This document shows positions 53,465 through 61,885 of a stretch of DNA of 64,000 bases, piece after piece; within the stretch, counting starts at the first letter, position 1; each line of letters opens with the position of its first letter. Under the pieces are notes generated by a model. It made no database searches and was not told the DNA's origin. It worked only from the letters and a program-made list of their open reading frames with translations. Source of the DNA: Winogradskya consettensis (GTDB lineage: Bacteria > Actinomycetota > Actinomycetes > Mycobacteriales > Micromonosporaceae); NCBI RefSeq assembly GCF_018332715.1, contig NZ_BOQP01000027.1:248001-312000 (forward strand). The letters run 5' to 3'. A program made the translations under genes and the position numbers.

Positions 53465-53490
53465 GGCGGGCCGCCCCCGGGCGGCCCGCC
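53465..53490 (+). terminator. Strong hairpin between precursors and YcaO-TfuA
   Basis: A 12-bp stem (GGCGGGCCGCCC / GGGCGGCCCGCC) with minimal loop follows precursor 2 by 10 bp. It probably lowers read-through into the enzyme genes so that precursors are made in excess. Confidence 0.7.
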
Positions 53491-53517
53491 GGGCACCCCG
53501 GAAGGAGGACCGGCGCC

Positions 53518-54657
53518 ATGACCATCGTCCGTGGCATCAACACCTACCGCAGCACCACCGCCGAGCAGACCTGGGAACGGATCCGGCCCCTGCTGCCCGC
53601 GATCGGCATCACCCGCGTCGCGGACCTCACCGGGCTCGACGACATCGGCCTGCCGTCGCACGCCGCCTACCGGCCCGTCAGCCGCACGCTGACGGTCAGC
53701 CTCGGCATCGGGCTGACGGCGACACCCTCGAAGGTCAGCGCCGCGATGGAGGGCGCGGAGGCATGGCACGCGGAGAACCCCGTGCTGCCGATCGTCGCAC
53801 GATGCCCGGCCGACGAGCTCGAGCTGCCCTATCGCGTACGCGACCTGCAACTGGCCCTGCGGTCCCCGCTCACCGGCGGCACCGTCCTGGACTGGGTGGC
53901 CGGCCGGGGGCTGCTCACCGGCCGGACGGTCCCGGTGCCGCTGGAGACCGTGCGGCTCGACTTCACCGCCCGCCGTGACTGGGCCCGGGTCCTGTTCCGC
54001 CCGACCAGCAACGGTCTCGCCGCCGGCAACACCCTCGCTGAGGCGACCCTGCACGGCCTGCAGGAGCTCATCGAACGCGAATGCGTCACCGAGTACACCG
54101 AGGCCCCGGTCGCCCAGCGGCGATACGTGGACCCGGACGAGGTCACCATGCCCGGCACCCGGGCCATCGTGGCGGCGCTGCGCGCGGCGGACTGCTGGAC
54201 CGAGGTCTGCGACATCACCGACGATCTCGGCGTCGCCTGCTACGGCGCCACGATCTGGTCGCCGAGCCTGCCGCTGGTCTTCGGCGGCTTCGGCTGCCAC
54301 GTCGAGCCGGGCATCGCCGTCGGTCGCGCCCTCGCCGAGGCCGTCCAGTCCCGGATGGCCGCGGTCTCCGGCGTCCGCGACGACATCCACCCCCGCGTGT
54401 ACGAGCTGGCCGATCCCCTCGCCCGCCCGCCCGTCGACCTCGACCGCACGATCCGGCCGCTGCGCCCGTCCCCCGAGCTGCCGGACAGCATCGACGAGGT
54501 CATCACCGACTACGCCACCCGGGTGTACGCCCGCACCGGCGTCGAGCCCTTCGTCGTCGACCTCACCCATGAGGAGCTCGGGTTGCCGGTCTGCAAGGTG
54601 TACGCCCCGGGGCTGCGGATGTTCCAGGACTCCAAGGTGAGCAGGCCGGGCCGATGA
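53518..54657 (+). CDS. TfuA-associated YcaO protein (predicted thioamide-forming)
   Basis: This 379-aa stand-alone YcaO has SKVSAAMEGAEAWHAENP, NGLAAGNTLAEATLHGLQELIERE and AVGRALAEAVQSRMA, the ATP-binding Glu-rich motifs of the family. It lacks RRE and E1-like parts, unlike the YcaO at 41963. YcaO proteins next to TfuA activate backbone amides for thioamide formation in RiPPs and in methyl-CoM reductase. AAGGAGG (53502-53508) precedes the ATG, and the stop overlaps TfuA by 4 bp. Confidence 0.9.
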   Translation: MTIVRGINTYRSTTAEQTWERIRPLLPAIGITRVADLTGLDDIGLPSHAAYRPVSRTLTVSLGIGLTATPSKVSAAMEGAEAWHAENPVLPIVARCPADELELPYRVRDLQLALRSPLTGGTVLDWVAGRGLLTGRTVPVPLETVRLDFTARRDWARVLFRPTSNGLAAGNTLAEATLHGLQELIERECVTEYTEAPVAQRRYVDPDEVTMPGTRAIVAALRAADCWTEVCDITDDLGVACYGATIWSPSLPLVFGGFGCHVEPGIAVGRALAEAVQSRMAAVSGVRDDIHPRVYELADPLARPPVDLDRTIRPLRPSPELPDSIDEVITDYATRVYARTGVEPFVVDLTHEELGLPVCKVYAPGLRMFQDSKVSRPGR

Positions 54658-55952
54658 CCGACTACGTCTTCGTCGGGCCCTCGCTCGACCGCGGCTCCGT
54701 GACCGGGCTGCTGCCCGGTGCGGTGGTCCGCCCACCCGTCGCACACGGCGACCTGCAGGCACTCCCGCTGACCGCCGGCGATCGGGTCCTGCTCATCGAC
54801 GGCCTGTTCATGCAGACCGCCCCGGTCCGGCACCGCGAGATCCTGGCGCTGCTCGAACGGGGCATCACCGTTGCCGGCAGCAGCAGCATGGGTGCCCTGC
54901 GCGCCGCCGAACTGTGGCGCTTCGGGATGCGCGGCGTCGGTGAGATCTTCCGTCTGTACGCGGAGGGCGTCATCGACGGTGACGACGAGGTGGCGATGGC
55001 CTACGCCCCCGCGGATGAGGGATACCGGGCGCTGAGCCAGCCGCTCGTGACCATCCGGCTGGCCCTGCGTGACGCCTGCTCGGCCGGTGTGATCACCCCT
55101 GACGAGGAAACCGCTCTGCTGGAACGTGCCCGCGCCGTGCCGTTCCGGGCGCGGGGATACCGGGTCTTCCGTCCCGGCCGCTCCTCCGGCGAGCAGCGGT
55201 TCCTCGGCTGGCTCGCGGACAACCCGCACGACGCCAAGGCCGCCGATGCCCGGCTCCTGCTGCGCAGTGCCGCCACGCTGACCCCGCCCGGCCCGGCCGA
55301 CGCACCCGTCGCCCACGTCGACTCGAGCTTCTACAAGGCCTGGCAGGTCCGCAACACCAGCCGCAGCTACGACGGCACCACCGTCACCGACCACGACCTC
55401 ATCACCGTGATCATGCTGCTGCATCCCGAATACCCGGCGCTGCACCGGCGGGACACCCTCGCGAACGTCGCCGGCGTGGCCCCGGAGAACCCGGACGTCG
55501 AGCGCCTCGCCCTTGCCGCAGCCCGGCAACGGGGCGGCCTCGGCCACGACTGGGCACCCGAACCCGGCCTCGACGACGCCGAACGGACCCTGCGGACGCT
55601 CGCCCGTGGCTTCGGAACCTTCGGCGACCAGGCCATCGCCGCGCAGATGCTGCCCGCCGTCCTCGGCGACGAGCGCACCCTGCGGGCCGCCGCCGCGTTC
55701 GTCGCCGAAGCCGAGCTGGTCAACGCCGGGCTGCCGCGGCCCGACCCGCACCTGCCGGAACGCAACCGGTTCAGCGACCGGCGCATCGACGAGACGTACG
55801 CCCGGATCTGGGGCATCGCCCCCGCCGATCTGGAACCGGTCGTCTGGGACCGGGGGCTGCGCAGCCTCGAAGAATTTCGCACCGTCGCCGAACCGCTCGT
55901 CGCGGGCCTGCGGCTGTTCGGTGCACCCCGCTTTCCGAGGACGGAGTCCTGA
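54654..55952 (+). CDS. tfuA: TfuA-like protein
   Basis: This 432-aa protein has the TfuA core in the first ~200 residues: VFVGPSLDRG, LIDGLFMQTAPVRHREILALL, and AGSSSMGALRAAELWRFGM. TfuA partners with YcaO and is thought to help deliver sulfur for thioamidation. About 230 C-terminal residues are extra compared with the shortest TfuA proteins, with no domain recognised. It is coupled to YcaO (ATGA) and overlaps the radical SAM gene by 1 bp (TGATG). Confidence 0.9.
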   Translation: MTDYVFVGPSLDRGSVTGLLPGAVVRPPVAHGDLQALPLTAGDRVLLIDGLFMQTAPVRHREILALLERGITVAGSSSMGALRAAELWRFGMRGVGEIFRLYAEGVIDGDDEVAMAYAPADEGYRALSQPLVTIRLALRDACSAGVITPDEETALLERARAVPFRARGYRVFRPGRSSGEQRFLGWLADNPHDAKAADARLLLRSAATLTPPGPADAPVAHVDSSFYKAWQVRNTSRSYDGTTVTDHDLITVIMLLHPEYPALHRRDTLANVAGVAPENPDVERLALAAARQRGGLGHDWAPEPGLDDAERTLRTLARGFGTFGDQAIAAQMLPAVLGDERTLRAAAAFVAEAELVNAGLPRPDPHLPERNRFSDRRIDETYARIWGIAPADLEPVVWDRGLRSLEEFRTVAEPLVAGLRLFGAPRFPRTES

Positions 55953-58174
55953 TGGCCAAGGTCGCCCTGCTCTACCCGCCGATCACCGATCCCACATCCG
56001 GCTACCACAGCCTGAGTTACATCGACTCGTACGCCCGGGCGCAGGGCCATCCGGCCGCGGACCTCATCGACGTCAACATCGAGGCGTTCCACCACTCGTA
56101 CTCCCCGGCCGGGCTCGCCTGGCTGGACCAGGAGCTCGCCGGGCCGCACGAATACCTGGACCACGGCGGGTACCGGCTCGACAAGGACCTCGTCTCCGCG
56201 CACCTGCTGCGCATCGGCGAGCCCGATCCGGAACGGGTCCGCGCCGCGGTCGCCACGTTGCAGGACCCGGTCCGCTTCTACGACTACAACCAGTACCAGG
56301 ACGCGGTCGAAGGCATCGTCGGGTGGATGAACACGCTGTCCACCACCGGTTTCCCCGGCCAGTTCCGGGAAGGCTTCCACCTGGAGGCGCCGCCGCCGAT
56401 CGGGATCGGCTCGGTACGCGCGCTCACCAGCCACACTCTGCTAGAGCGGCTCAGCCGGCCGTACCAGTCGTACTACGAGAACGTTCTTCTGCCACGCCTG
56501 ACGCGCGGCGGGTACGACATCATCGGGATCAACATCACGTACCAGTGGCAACTGCCGTTCTCCTTGTGGCTCGCGCACCTCGTGCGTACGGCCATGCCCG
56601 ATGTCTTTGTCGTCGCCGGCGGGACCGAGGTCTCCGACGTCTGGAAGAACGCCGCCGAACGGGACATGGTCTTCCGGGTCTTCAACGACATCGACGCGAT
56701 CGTGGTCGGCGAGGGCGAGACCGCCTATGTGGAACTGCTCGAAGCGCTCGACGCGGGCCGGCTGCCGGTGACCCACCCCAACATCCGGCTGCACCCCAAA
56801 TACGGTGCGATCCGCCCGCTGCCGATGCTGCACTACGAAAAGCTCGCTACCGTACCCACCCCCGACTTCAGCCGGCTCCCGTGGGATCAGTATCTGAGCC
56901 CGGAACGGTTCGTCTACTACTCGCCGAGCCGCGGCTGCTACTGGAACAAGTGCACGTTCTGCGACTACGGGCTGAACACCGACGGCCCGACCAGCCCGTG
57001 GCGCCAGGACACCGTCGACACGATGATCAGGGACGTCACCGAACTGTCGAAGTTCGCCAAGTTCATCTACTTCTCCGTCGACGTGCTCGCTCCCGCCACC
57101 ATCCTGCGCTTCGCCGAACAGGTCGTCGACCGCGGCATCGACCTGCGCTGGGGAGCCGAGATCAGGCTCGAGAAATACTGGTCCGCCGAACGTTGCGCAC
57201 TGCTCAAACGCAGCGGGTGCACGGCGATCTCGGTCGGCTTCGAATCGGCCAACCAGCGCATCCTCGACCTCATCGACAAGGGCACCAAGCCGGCACAGGT
57301 AAAGCAGACGATCGCCGCGATGACCGGGGCCGGCATCGGCGTCCAGATGATGGGCTTCACCGGGTTCCCCACGGAGACCCGCGAGGAAGCCCTCGACAGC
57401 ATCAACTTCCTGGTCGACAACCGCGACCTGTGGACCTTCGGCGGCCTCGGCGACTTCGTGCTCACCCCCGGAGCCATCGTCGCCAAACAGCCGGACCGCT
57501 TCGGCATCAGCAACCTGCGCCGCCCCACCGGTGGGGACGTGGCCCCGGTGCTGCTCTACGACGAGCCCATCACCGAAGCGGTGCACGACGAGATCATCGA
57601 GGCCAAGAAGCAACTGAACCAGGGCCACTACGACCGGCCCTGGCTCGGCTCGGTCGACACACCGCACTCGTTCTTCTACCACGACCGCTTCGGCACCGGG
57701 GTACGCCGGCACCTCGACGAGGAGAGCGCCCTGAAGCCGGCTGACGAGGACCGTGCGTTCGTCCTCAACGGCGAGTTCATCCCCGAACCCGACCCGGCTG
57801 TGCTCGGCAGGTACTGCGAGTTGTACGGCGTACCCCGCCAGGCCCTTCCCGCGGGCCGCCTCACCTTCCGCCGTACGGACGGGCGCATCTTCCTGCTCCC
57901 GCCCGCCACCCGGCTGTTCCTGAAGCTCTTCGCCGAGCCGTCGACGCTGGCGGACGCCCGAGCGCGGGCCTGGATCCTGGCCTCCTCGGACACCGGCAAG
58001 ACGTGGCAGACGCTCGTGAACCTCCGCCTGATCCGCCGGGACGCGGACCCGGCGTCAGAGGAGGGACGTCACCGCCGCGAACTGCGAGTCGTGCCAGACG
58101 AGGGGCCTGCGGCTGGGGTCGGCGTCCATCGAGACCACCTTGAGCAGGACGATCAGGTGGTCGCCGCCGGGTGA
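55952..58174 (+). CDS. Radical SAM protein with B12-binding-like N-terminal domain
   Basis: This 740-aa enzyme has an N-terminal ~300 residues that look like a cobalamin-binding Rossmann domain (VFVVAGGTEVSDVW, IDAIVVGEGET) without an obvious DxHxxG. The radical SAM domain starts near 320 with RGCYWNKCTFCDYG: Cys329, 334 and 337 give CX4CX2C, not the classical CX3CX2C. It may methylate or crosslink the RiPP core. The last ~40 residues overlap the convergent flavin reductase by 120 bp. Confidence 0.85.
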   Translation: MAKVALLYPPITDPTSGYHSLSYIDSYARAQGHPAADLIDVNIEAFHHSYSPAGLAWLDQELAGPHEYLDHGGYRLDKDLVSAHLLRIGEPDPERVRAAVATLQDPVRFYDYNQYQDAVEGIVGWMNTLSTTGFPGQFREGFHLEAPPPIGIGSVRALTSHTLLERLSRPYQSYYENVLLPRLTRGGYDIIGINITYQWQLPFSLWLAHLVRTAMPDVFVVAGGTEVSDVWKNAAERDMVFRVFNDIDAIVVGEGETAYVELLEALDAGRLPVTHPNIRLHPKYGAIRPLPMLHYEKLATVPTPDFSRLPWDQYLSPERFVYYSPSRGCYWNKCTFCDYGLNTDGPTSPWRQDTVDTMIRDVTELSKFAKFIYFSVDVLAPATILRFAEQVVDRGIDLRWGAEIRLEKYWSAERCALLKRSGCTAISVGFESANQRILDLIDKGTKPAQVKQTIAAMTGAGIGVQMMGFTGFPTETREEALDSINFLVDNRDLWTFGGLGDFVLTPGAIVAKQPDRFGISNLRRPTGGDVAPVLLYDEPITEAVHDEIIEAKKQLNQGHYDRPWLGSVDTPHSFFYHDRFGTGVRRHLDEESALKPADEDRAFVLNGEFIPEPDPAVLGRYCELYGVPRQALPAGRLTFRRTDGRIFLLPPATRLFLKLFAEPSTLADARARAWILASSDTGKTWQTLVNLRLIRRDADPASEEGRHRRELRVVPDEGPAAGVGVHRDHLEQDDQVVAAG

Positions 58175-58528
58175 GACGCTTTCCGTCTCGCATTCGAAGC
58201 GGGCTGCCGCGTCGGTGAGGAGCAGCGCGCCCCGGGCCGTCTCGTCGAATTTGGCGTCGGCGAAGCGGTCGCGGGTGCGGCTGGCCAGTTGGCGGCCGAG
58301 CCAGGCGTGCTCCTCGGTGAGGACGCTGACGCCGATCGTGTCGGCGGTGCTCAGCACGGGCCAGGTGCGGGACCCGGCGTCGATGCAGAGCGCGAGCAGC
58401 GGCGGGTCGAGCGACACCGACACGAACGCGCTGACGGCGAGGCCGACCGGTGCGCCGTCGATCTGTGCGGCCACCGCCATCACGCCCCGGGGGTACAGGG
58501 TGAAGGCCTTGCGGAGCTCGTCAGTCAC
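58055..58528 (-). CDS. Flavin reductase family protein
   Basis: This 157-aa FMN-binding split-barrel protein has the segments FTLYPRGVMAVAAQ, GLAVSAFVSVSLDPPLLALCID and GDHLIVLLKV, as in NAD(P)H:flavin reductases that supply reduced flavin to a monooxygenase. No two-component monooxygenase is adjacent. It is the last gene of the minus-strand operon and overlaps the Ohr gene by 8 bp. Confidence 0.87.
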   Translation of the reverse strand: MTDELRKAFTLYPRGVMAVAAQIDGAPVGLAVSAFVSVSLDPPLLALCIDAGSRTWPVLSTADTIGVSVLTEEHAWLGRQLASRTRDRFADAKFDETARGALLLTDAAARFECETESVSPGGDHLIVLLKVVSMDADPSRRPLVWHDSQFAAVTSLL

Positions 58529-58955
58529 GGGGACCCGCCACCCATTGCCCGTTGGCGGTGATCGTCACGTCGACGTTGCCGCGCAGGGCGTTGGAGTACG
58601 GGCAGACCCGGTCGGCCTCGGTGGCCAGCTCGACGGCCTGCGCGGGGTCGGTGACGCCGGGGATGGTCACGGCCAGCGTCGCGCCGATGCGGAAGCTGCC
58701 GTCGTCGACGGACGAGAGCGAGACCTCGGAGTCGACGCTGGTCGCGCCGAGGTCGACGCGGGCCCGGCGGGCGACGGTGGCCAGGGCGCCCTCGAAACAG
58801 GCGGCGTAGGCCACGGCGAACAGCTGCTCGGGGTTGGTGCCCGGGCCGTTGGTCGCCGGGCGGGACAGGTCGACGTCGAGATGGCCGTCGTCGCTGCGGC
58901 CGTGGCCGTTGCGCCCTCCCTCGACGTGGGCCTTCGCGGTGTAGATGTGCGGCAT
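58521..58955 (-). CDS. Organic hydroperoxide resistance protein (Ohr/OsmC family)
   Basis: This 144-aa Ohr protein contains both catalytic Cys residues: Cys53 in YAACFEGAL and Cys118 in RVCPYSNAL. It reduces organic hydroperoxides using dithiols. The ATG at 58955 gives the normal family start MPHIYTAKAHVEGGRNG. An ATG at 59021 lies inside the upstream gene and is rejected. Confidence 0.92.
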   Translation of the reverse strand: MPHIYTAKAHVEGGRNGHGRSDDGHLDVDLSRPATNGPGTNPEQLFAVAYAACFEGALATVARRARVDLGATSVDSEVSLSSVDDGSFRIGATLAVTIPGVTDPAQAVELATEADRVCPYSNALRGNVDVTITANGQWVAGPRD

Positions 58956-58978
58956 GGTCTCTCCTGGAACGATGGGGA

Positions 58979-60439
58979 TCAGAACGGGTAGCGGGCGATC
59001 TCGGGCTGGCTGGTGAGCCATTGCTGCTCGGTGAAGGCCTCGGCGTTGTAGCGGCTGGAGCCCACGCGGCTGCCGTTGCCGGAGGCGCGGACGCCGCCGA
59101 ACGGCTGCAGGACGTCGTCGACCAGGGTCTGGTCGTTGACGTGGACGTTGCCGCTGACGATGCGGTCGGCGAACGCCAGCCCGCGGCCGACGTCACCGGT
59201 CAGGACGCCCGCCGACAGGCCGTACTCGGTGCCGTTGGTGAGCTCGACCGCCTCGTCGACGTCGGCGAACGTCGTGACCGGGGCGACCGGTCCGAAGATC
59301 TCCAGGTCGTAGGCGCTCATGCCGGGCCGGACCCCGGAGAGCACGGTGGGGGAGTAGAACAGGCCGTCGTAGGTGCCGCCGGTGACGACGGTCGCGCCCG
59401 CTGCCTGCGTGTCGGTGACGATTTTGTGTACGGAGTCACGTTGCCGCACGTCGATGATGGGTCCGATCGCGACGGACGGGTCCAGCGCGGCGTTGCCGAT
59501 CCGCAGGGCGCTCGCGCGGGCGGCGAGGCGGGCGACGTACTCGTCGGCGATGGACTCGTGGACGAGGTGCCGGCTGGACGACATGCAGATCTGTCCCGCG
59601 TGCATGAACGATCCCCACGCCCCGGCACCGGCCGCGGCGTCGAGGTCGGCATCGTCGAGGACGACGAGCGCGGAGTTCCCGCCGAGTTCGAGATGGACCC
59701 GCTTGAGGTGCTTCGCGGCCTGGACGGCGATCGAGCGCCCGGCGGCGGTCGAGCCGGTGAAAGCGATGATGGGTACGTCCGGATGGTCGACGATGGCGGC
59801 ACCCAGCGCGCCGTCGCCGGGGAGCACGGCGAGCACGTCCTGCGGTAGTCCCGCCTGGAACAGGGCCTCGGCGATGATCGTGCCGCCGCTGACCGCCGTG
59901 CGGGGATCGGGCTTGACCACGACGCTGTTGCCGACGGCGAGGGCCGGGGCGATGCTGCGCAGGGCGAGGTACAGCGGCGAGTTGAACGGCGCGATCACGC
60001 CGACGAGGCCGGCCGGGATGCGCCGGGAGATGCTGAGCCGGCCCCGCGGCGACGGGTACGTCTCGCCGGTCGGTTCCAGCGCCAGCCCGGCGGCGGCGTG
60101 CAGGGCCTGCGCGCTGATCGTCAGCTCGAACATCGCCTTGCCGACGGTGGCGCCACCCTCGCGGACGAGCCAGCCGGCCAGCTCCGGCAGGTTGGTCTCG
60201 ATGAGGCGGCCGGCCTCGTGCAGGACGGCCGCGCGGTCGAAGGCGGGGCGGGCGGCCCACGCGCGCTGACCGGGGATGAGCCGGGCCACCGCCGCGGACA
60301 GGTCGCCGGCGGAGGCGGTGGCGATCCGGCCGAGGACGGCGCCGGTGGCGGGCTCGGTGATGTCGGCGGTGGACGTGGCCGGTTGCGCGGCGCCGGCGTA
60401 CAGCACCTGGGGCATCCGGCCCGGGTCGAGAAGCGGCAT
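58979..60439 (-). CDS. NAD(P)-dependent aldehyde dehydrogenase (benzaldehyde-dehydrogenase-like)
   Basis: This 486-aa ALDH has Glu251 (LELGGNS) as general base and Cys285 (GQICMSS) as nucleophile, with NSPLYLALRSIAPALAVGN and the NAD-binding region intact. Sequence style resembles aromatic aldehyde (benzaldehyde/vanillin) dehydrogenases. It should oxidise an aldehyde produced by the neighbouring GMC oxidoreductase or SDR. Confidence 0.88.
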   Translation of the reverse strand: MPLLDPGRMPQVLYAGAAQPATSTADITEPATGAVLGRIATASAGDLSAAVARLIPGQRAWAARPAFDRAAVLHEAGRLIETNLPELAGWLVREGGATVGKAMFELTISAQALHAAAGLALEPTGETYPSPRGRLSISRRIPAGLVGVIAPFNSPLYLALRSIAPALAVGNSVVVKPDPRTAVSGGTIIAEALFQAGLPQDVLAVLPGDGALGAAIVDHPDVPIIAFTGSTAAGRSIAVQAAKHLKRVHLELGGNSALVVLDDADLDAAAGAGAWGSFMHAGQICMSSSRHLVHESIADEYVARLAARASALRIGNAALDPSVAIGPIIDVRQRDSVHKIVTDTQAAGATVVTGGTYDGLFYSPTVLSGVRPGMSAYDLEIFGPVAPVTTFADVDEAVELTNGTEYGLSAGVLTGDVGRGLAFADRIVSGNVHVNDQTLVDDVLQPFGGVRASGNGSRVGSSRYNAEAFTEQQWLTSQPEIARYPF

Positions 60440-60448
60440 CGCTGTCCT

Positions 60449-61885
60449 CTATTCGCTGAGGTGGTCGGCGACCAGCGCGGCGCCGCGCAGGCCGATCATC
60501 ATCGAGGTGAGCATCGTGTTGGCCCGGGGGCTGGCCGGCATGATCGAGGCGTCGGCGATCGACACCCCGGTGACTCCGGCGACGGTGAGGGTGGGGTCGA
60601 CGACCGCGCCGGGGTCGGTGCCCATGCGGCAGGTGCCGACGAGGTGCCCGTACGACTCGAGGTGGTCCGGCAGTTGGTTTCTGTCCTGCCACCACGGGTT
60701 GTCCGGCGGGACCAGGACGTCGCCGAGTGCGTCGAGGGCTGCCTGCGCGTCGTCGAGCAGCAGGTCGAAGGCCTTGGCGTCCTGCGGGTCGCCGAGGTGG
60801 TTCAGATGCACCTCGGTCGTGCCGTCCGGGGCGAGCCGGACCGAGCCGCGGCTGATCGCCCGCATCAGGCCGAGGCCGAGGAAGACGTCGGCGGCGTCGG
60901 CGTCCGGCAGGTACGGCTGGGCCTGGTGCGGATAGAGGTGCACCTCCACCCGGTCGTCGCCGAGGATCTCGTAGCGCAGGAGCACGCCGTTGACCGGGCG
61001 CAGCGCGGGTGCGGCCGGGTCGGTGGCGCGGATCTGCAGCACGGTCCACGGGTGGTCCTGCAGGTTGGCGCCGACCTCGGGGGCGTCGTGCACGAGTGGG
61101 ATGCCCGCCTCGGCGAGGTCGGCTGCCGGGCCGATGCCGGAGCGCAGCAGCAGCGCCGGGGACTCGACCGAACCCGCGCACACGATCACGTGGTCGGCGC
61201 TGATCGTTCCCGTGTCGGTCTCCACGCCGACGCAGCGGGTGCCGTCGAACAGGAGCCGTTTCGCGGTCGTGTTCGCGCGCAGGTGCGGGCGGAGCCGGGG
61301 GAGCAGGGCCTCGTGGACGCCGTACCGCACAGCGCCGGGTCTGGTGTTGGTCGGCCAGTGCCCGACACCGAGCATGCCGGGTGCGTTCTGGTCCTCGACC
61401 CACTCATGCCCCCGCTCGCCGGCCCACTGCGCGAACGCGGTGTCGACCGGGCCGAAACTGAGCCGGGTGATCGGGATCGGTCCGGTACTGCCGTGCCCGG
61501 GCCGGTCGCCGAACTGCAGATCGGTCTCCAGCGCGGCGAAGGCCGGGGCGACATCGTCCCAGCGCCAGCCGTCGATGTCCCATTCGTCGAAGCACCAGGG
61601 CTGACCGCGCAGCGCCGCCGCGGAGTTCGTCGACGTGCAGCCGCCGGTGATCCGCCCGCGCAGCAGCGGCCGGCCGGTGTCGGCGTCGACGAGTCCCCAG
61701 TCGGCATCGTCCGGGGTGGCGAGGTCGCGGCGCAGCCAGTCCGGTGGGGGAGTGCCGGCGTCGGCGCCCGCTTCGAGCAGGATGACGTCGACGTCGCCAC
61801 GCGTGACGAGACCGTCCGCGCAGAACAGGCCGGCCGCTCCGCTGCCGATGATCACGACGGTCCTACGCAAGGCTCTCACCACCAT
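60449..61885 (-). CDS. GMC-family FAD oxidoreductase
   Basis: This 478-aa glucose-methanol-choline type flavoenzyme has the FAD motif VIIGSGAAGLFCADGL, the GMC signatures TGGCTSTNSAA and CAGSVESPALLLRSGIGPA, and the C-terminal active-site segments HLVGTCRMGTDP and SIMPASPRANTM. It oxidises an alcohol to an aldehyde or ketone. Its start overlaps the SDR stop by 23 bp; nearby GTG starts (61882, 61879) are possible. It resembles GMC enzymes found in mycofactocin neighbourhoods, but that is only suggestive. Confidence 0.87.
   Translation of the reverse strand: MVVRALRRTVVIIGSGAAGLFCADGLVTRGDVDVILLEAGADAGTPPPDWLRRDLATPDDADWGLVDADTGRPLLRGRITGGCTSTNSAAALRGQPWCFDEWDIDGWRWDDVAPAFAALETDLQFGDRPGHGSTGPIPITRLSFGPVDTAFAQWAGERGHEWVEDQNAPGMLGVGHWPTNTRPGAVRYGVHEALLPRLRPHLRANTTAKRLLFDGTRCVGVETDTGTISADHVIVCAGSVESPALLLRSGIGPAADLAEAGIPLVHDAPEVGANLQDHPWTVLQIRATDPAAPALRPVNGVLLRYEILGDDRVEVHLYPHQAQPYLPDADAADVFLGLGLMRAISRGSVRLAPDGTTEVHLNHLGDPQDAKAFDLLLDDAQAALDALGDVLVPPDNPWWQDRNQLPDHLESYGHLVGTCRMGTDPGAVVDPTLTVAGVTGVSIADASIMPASPRANTMLTSMMIGLRGAALVADHLSE

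Noticed and set aside
59436..61403. 655-codon minus-strand frame overlapping ALDH and GMC
   Set aside because: Arg/Pro-rich out-of-frame reading; the ALDH and GMC frames carry the active sites.
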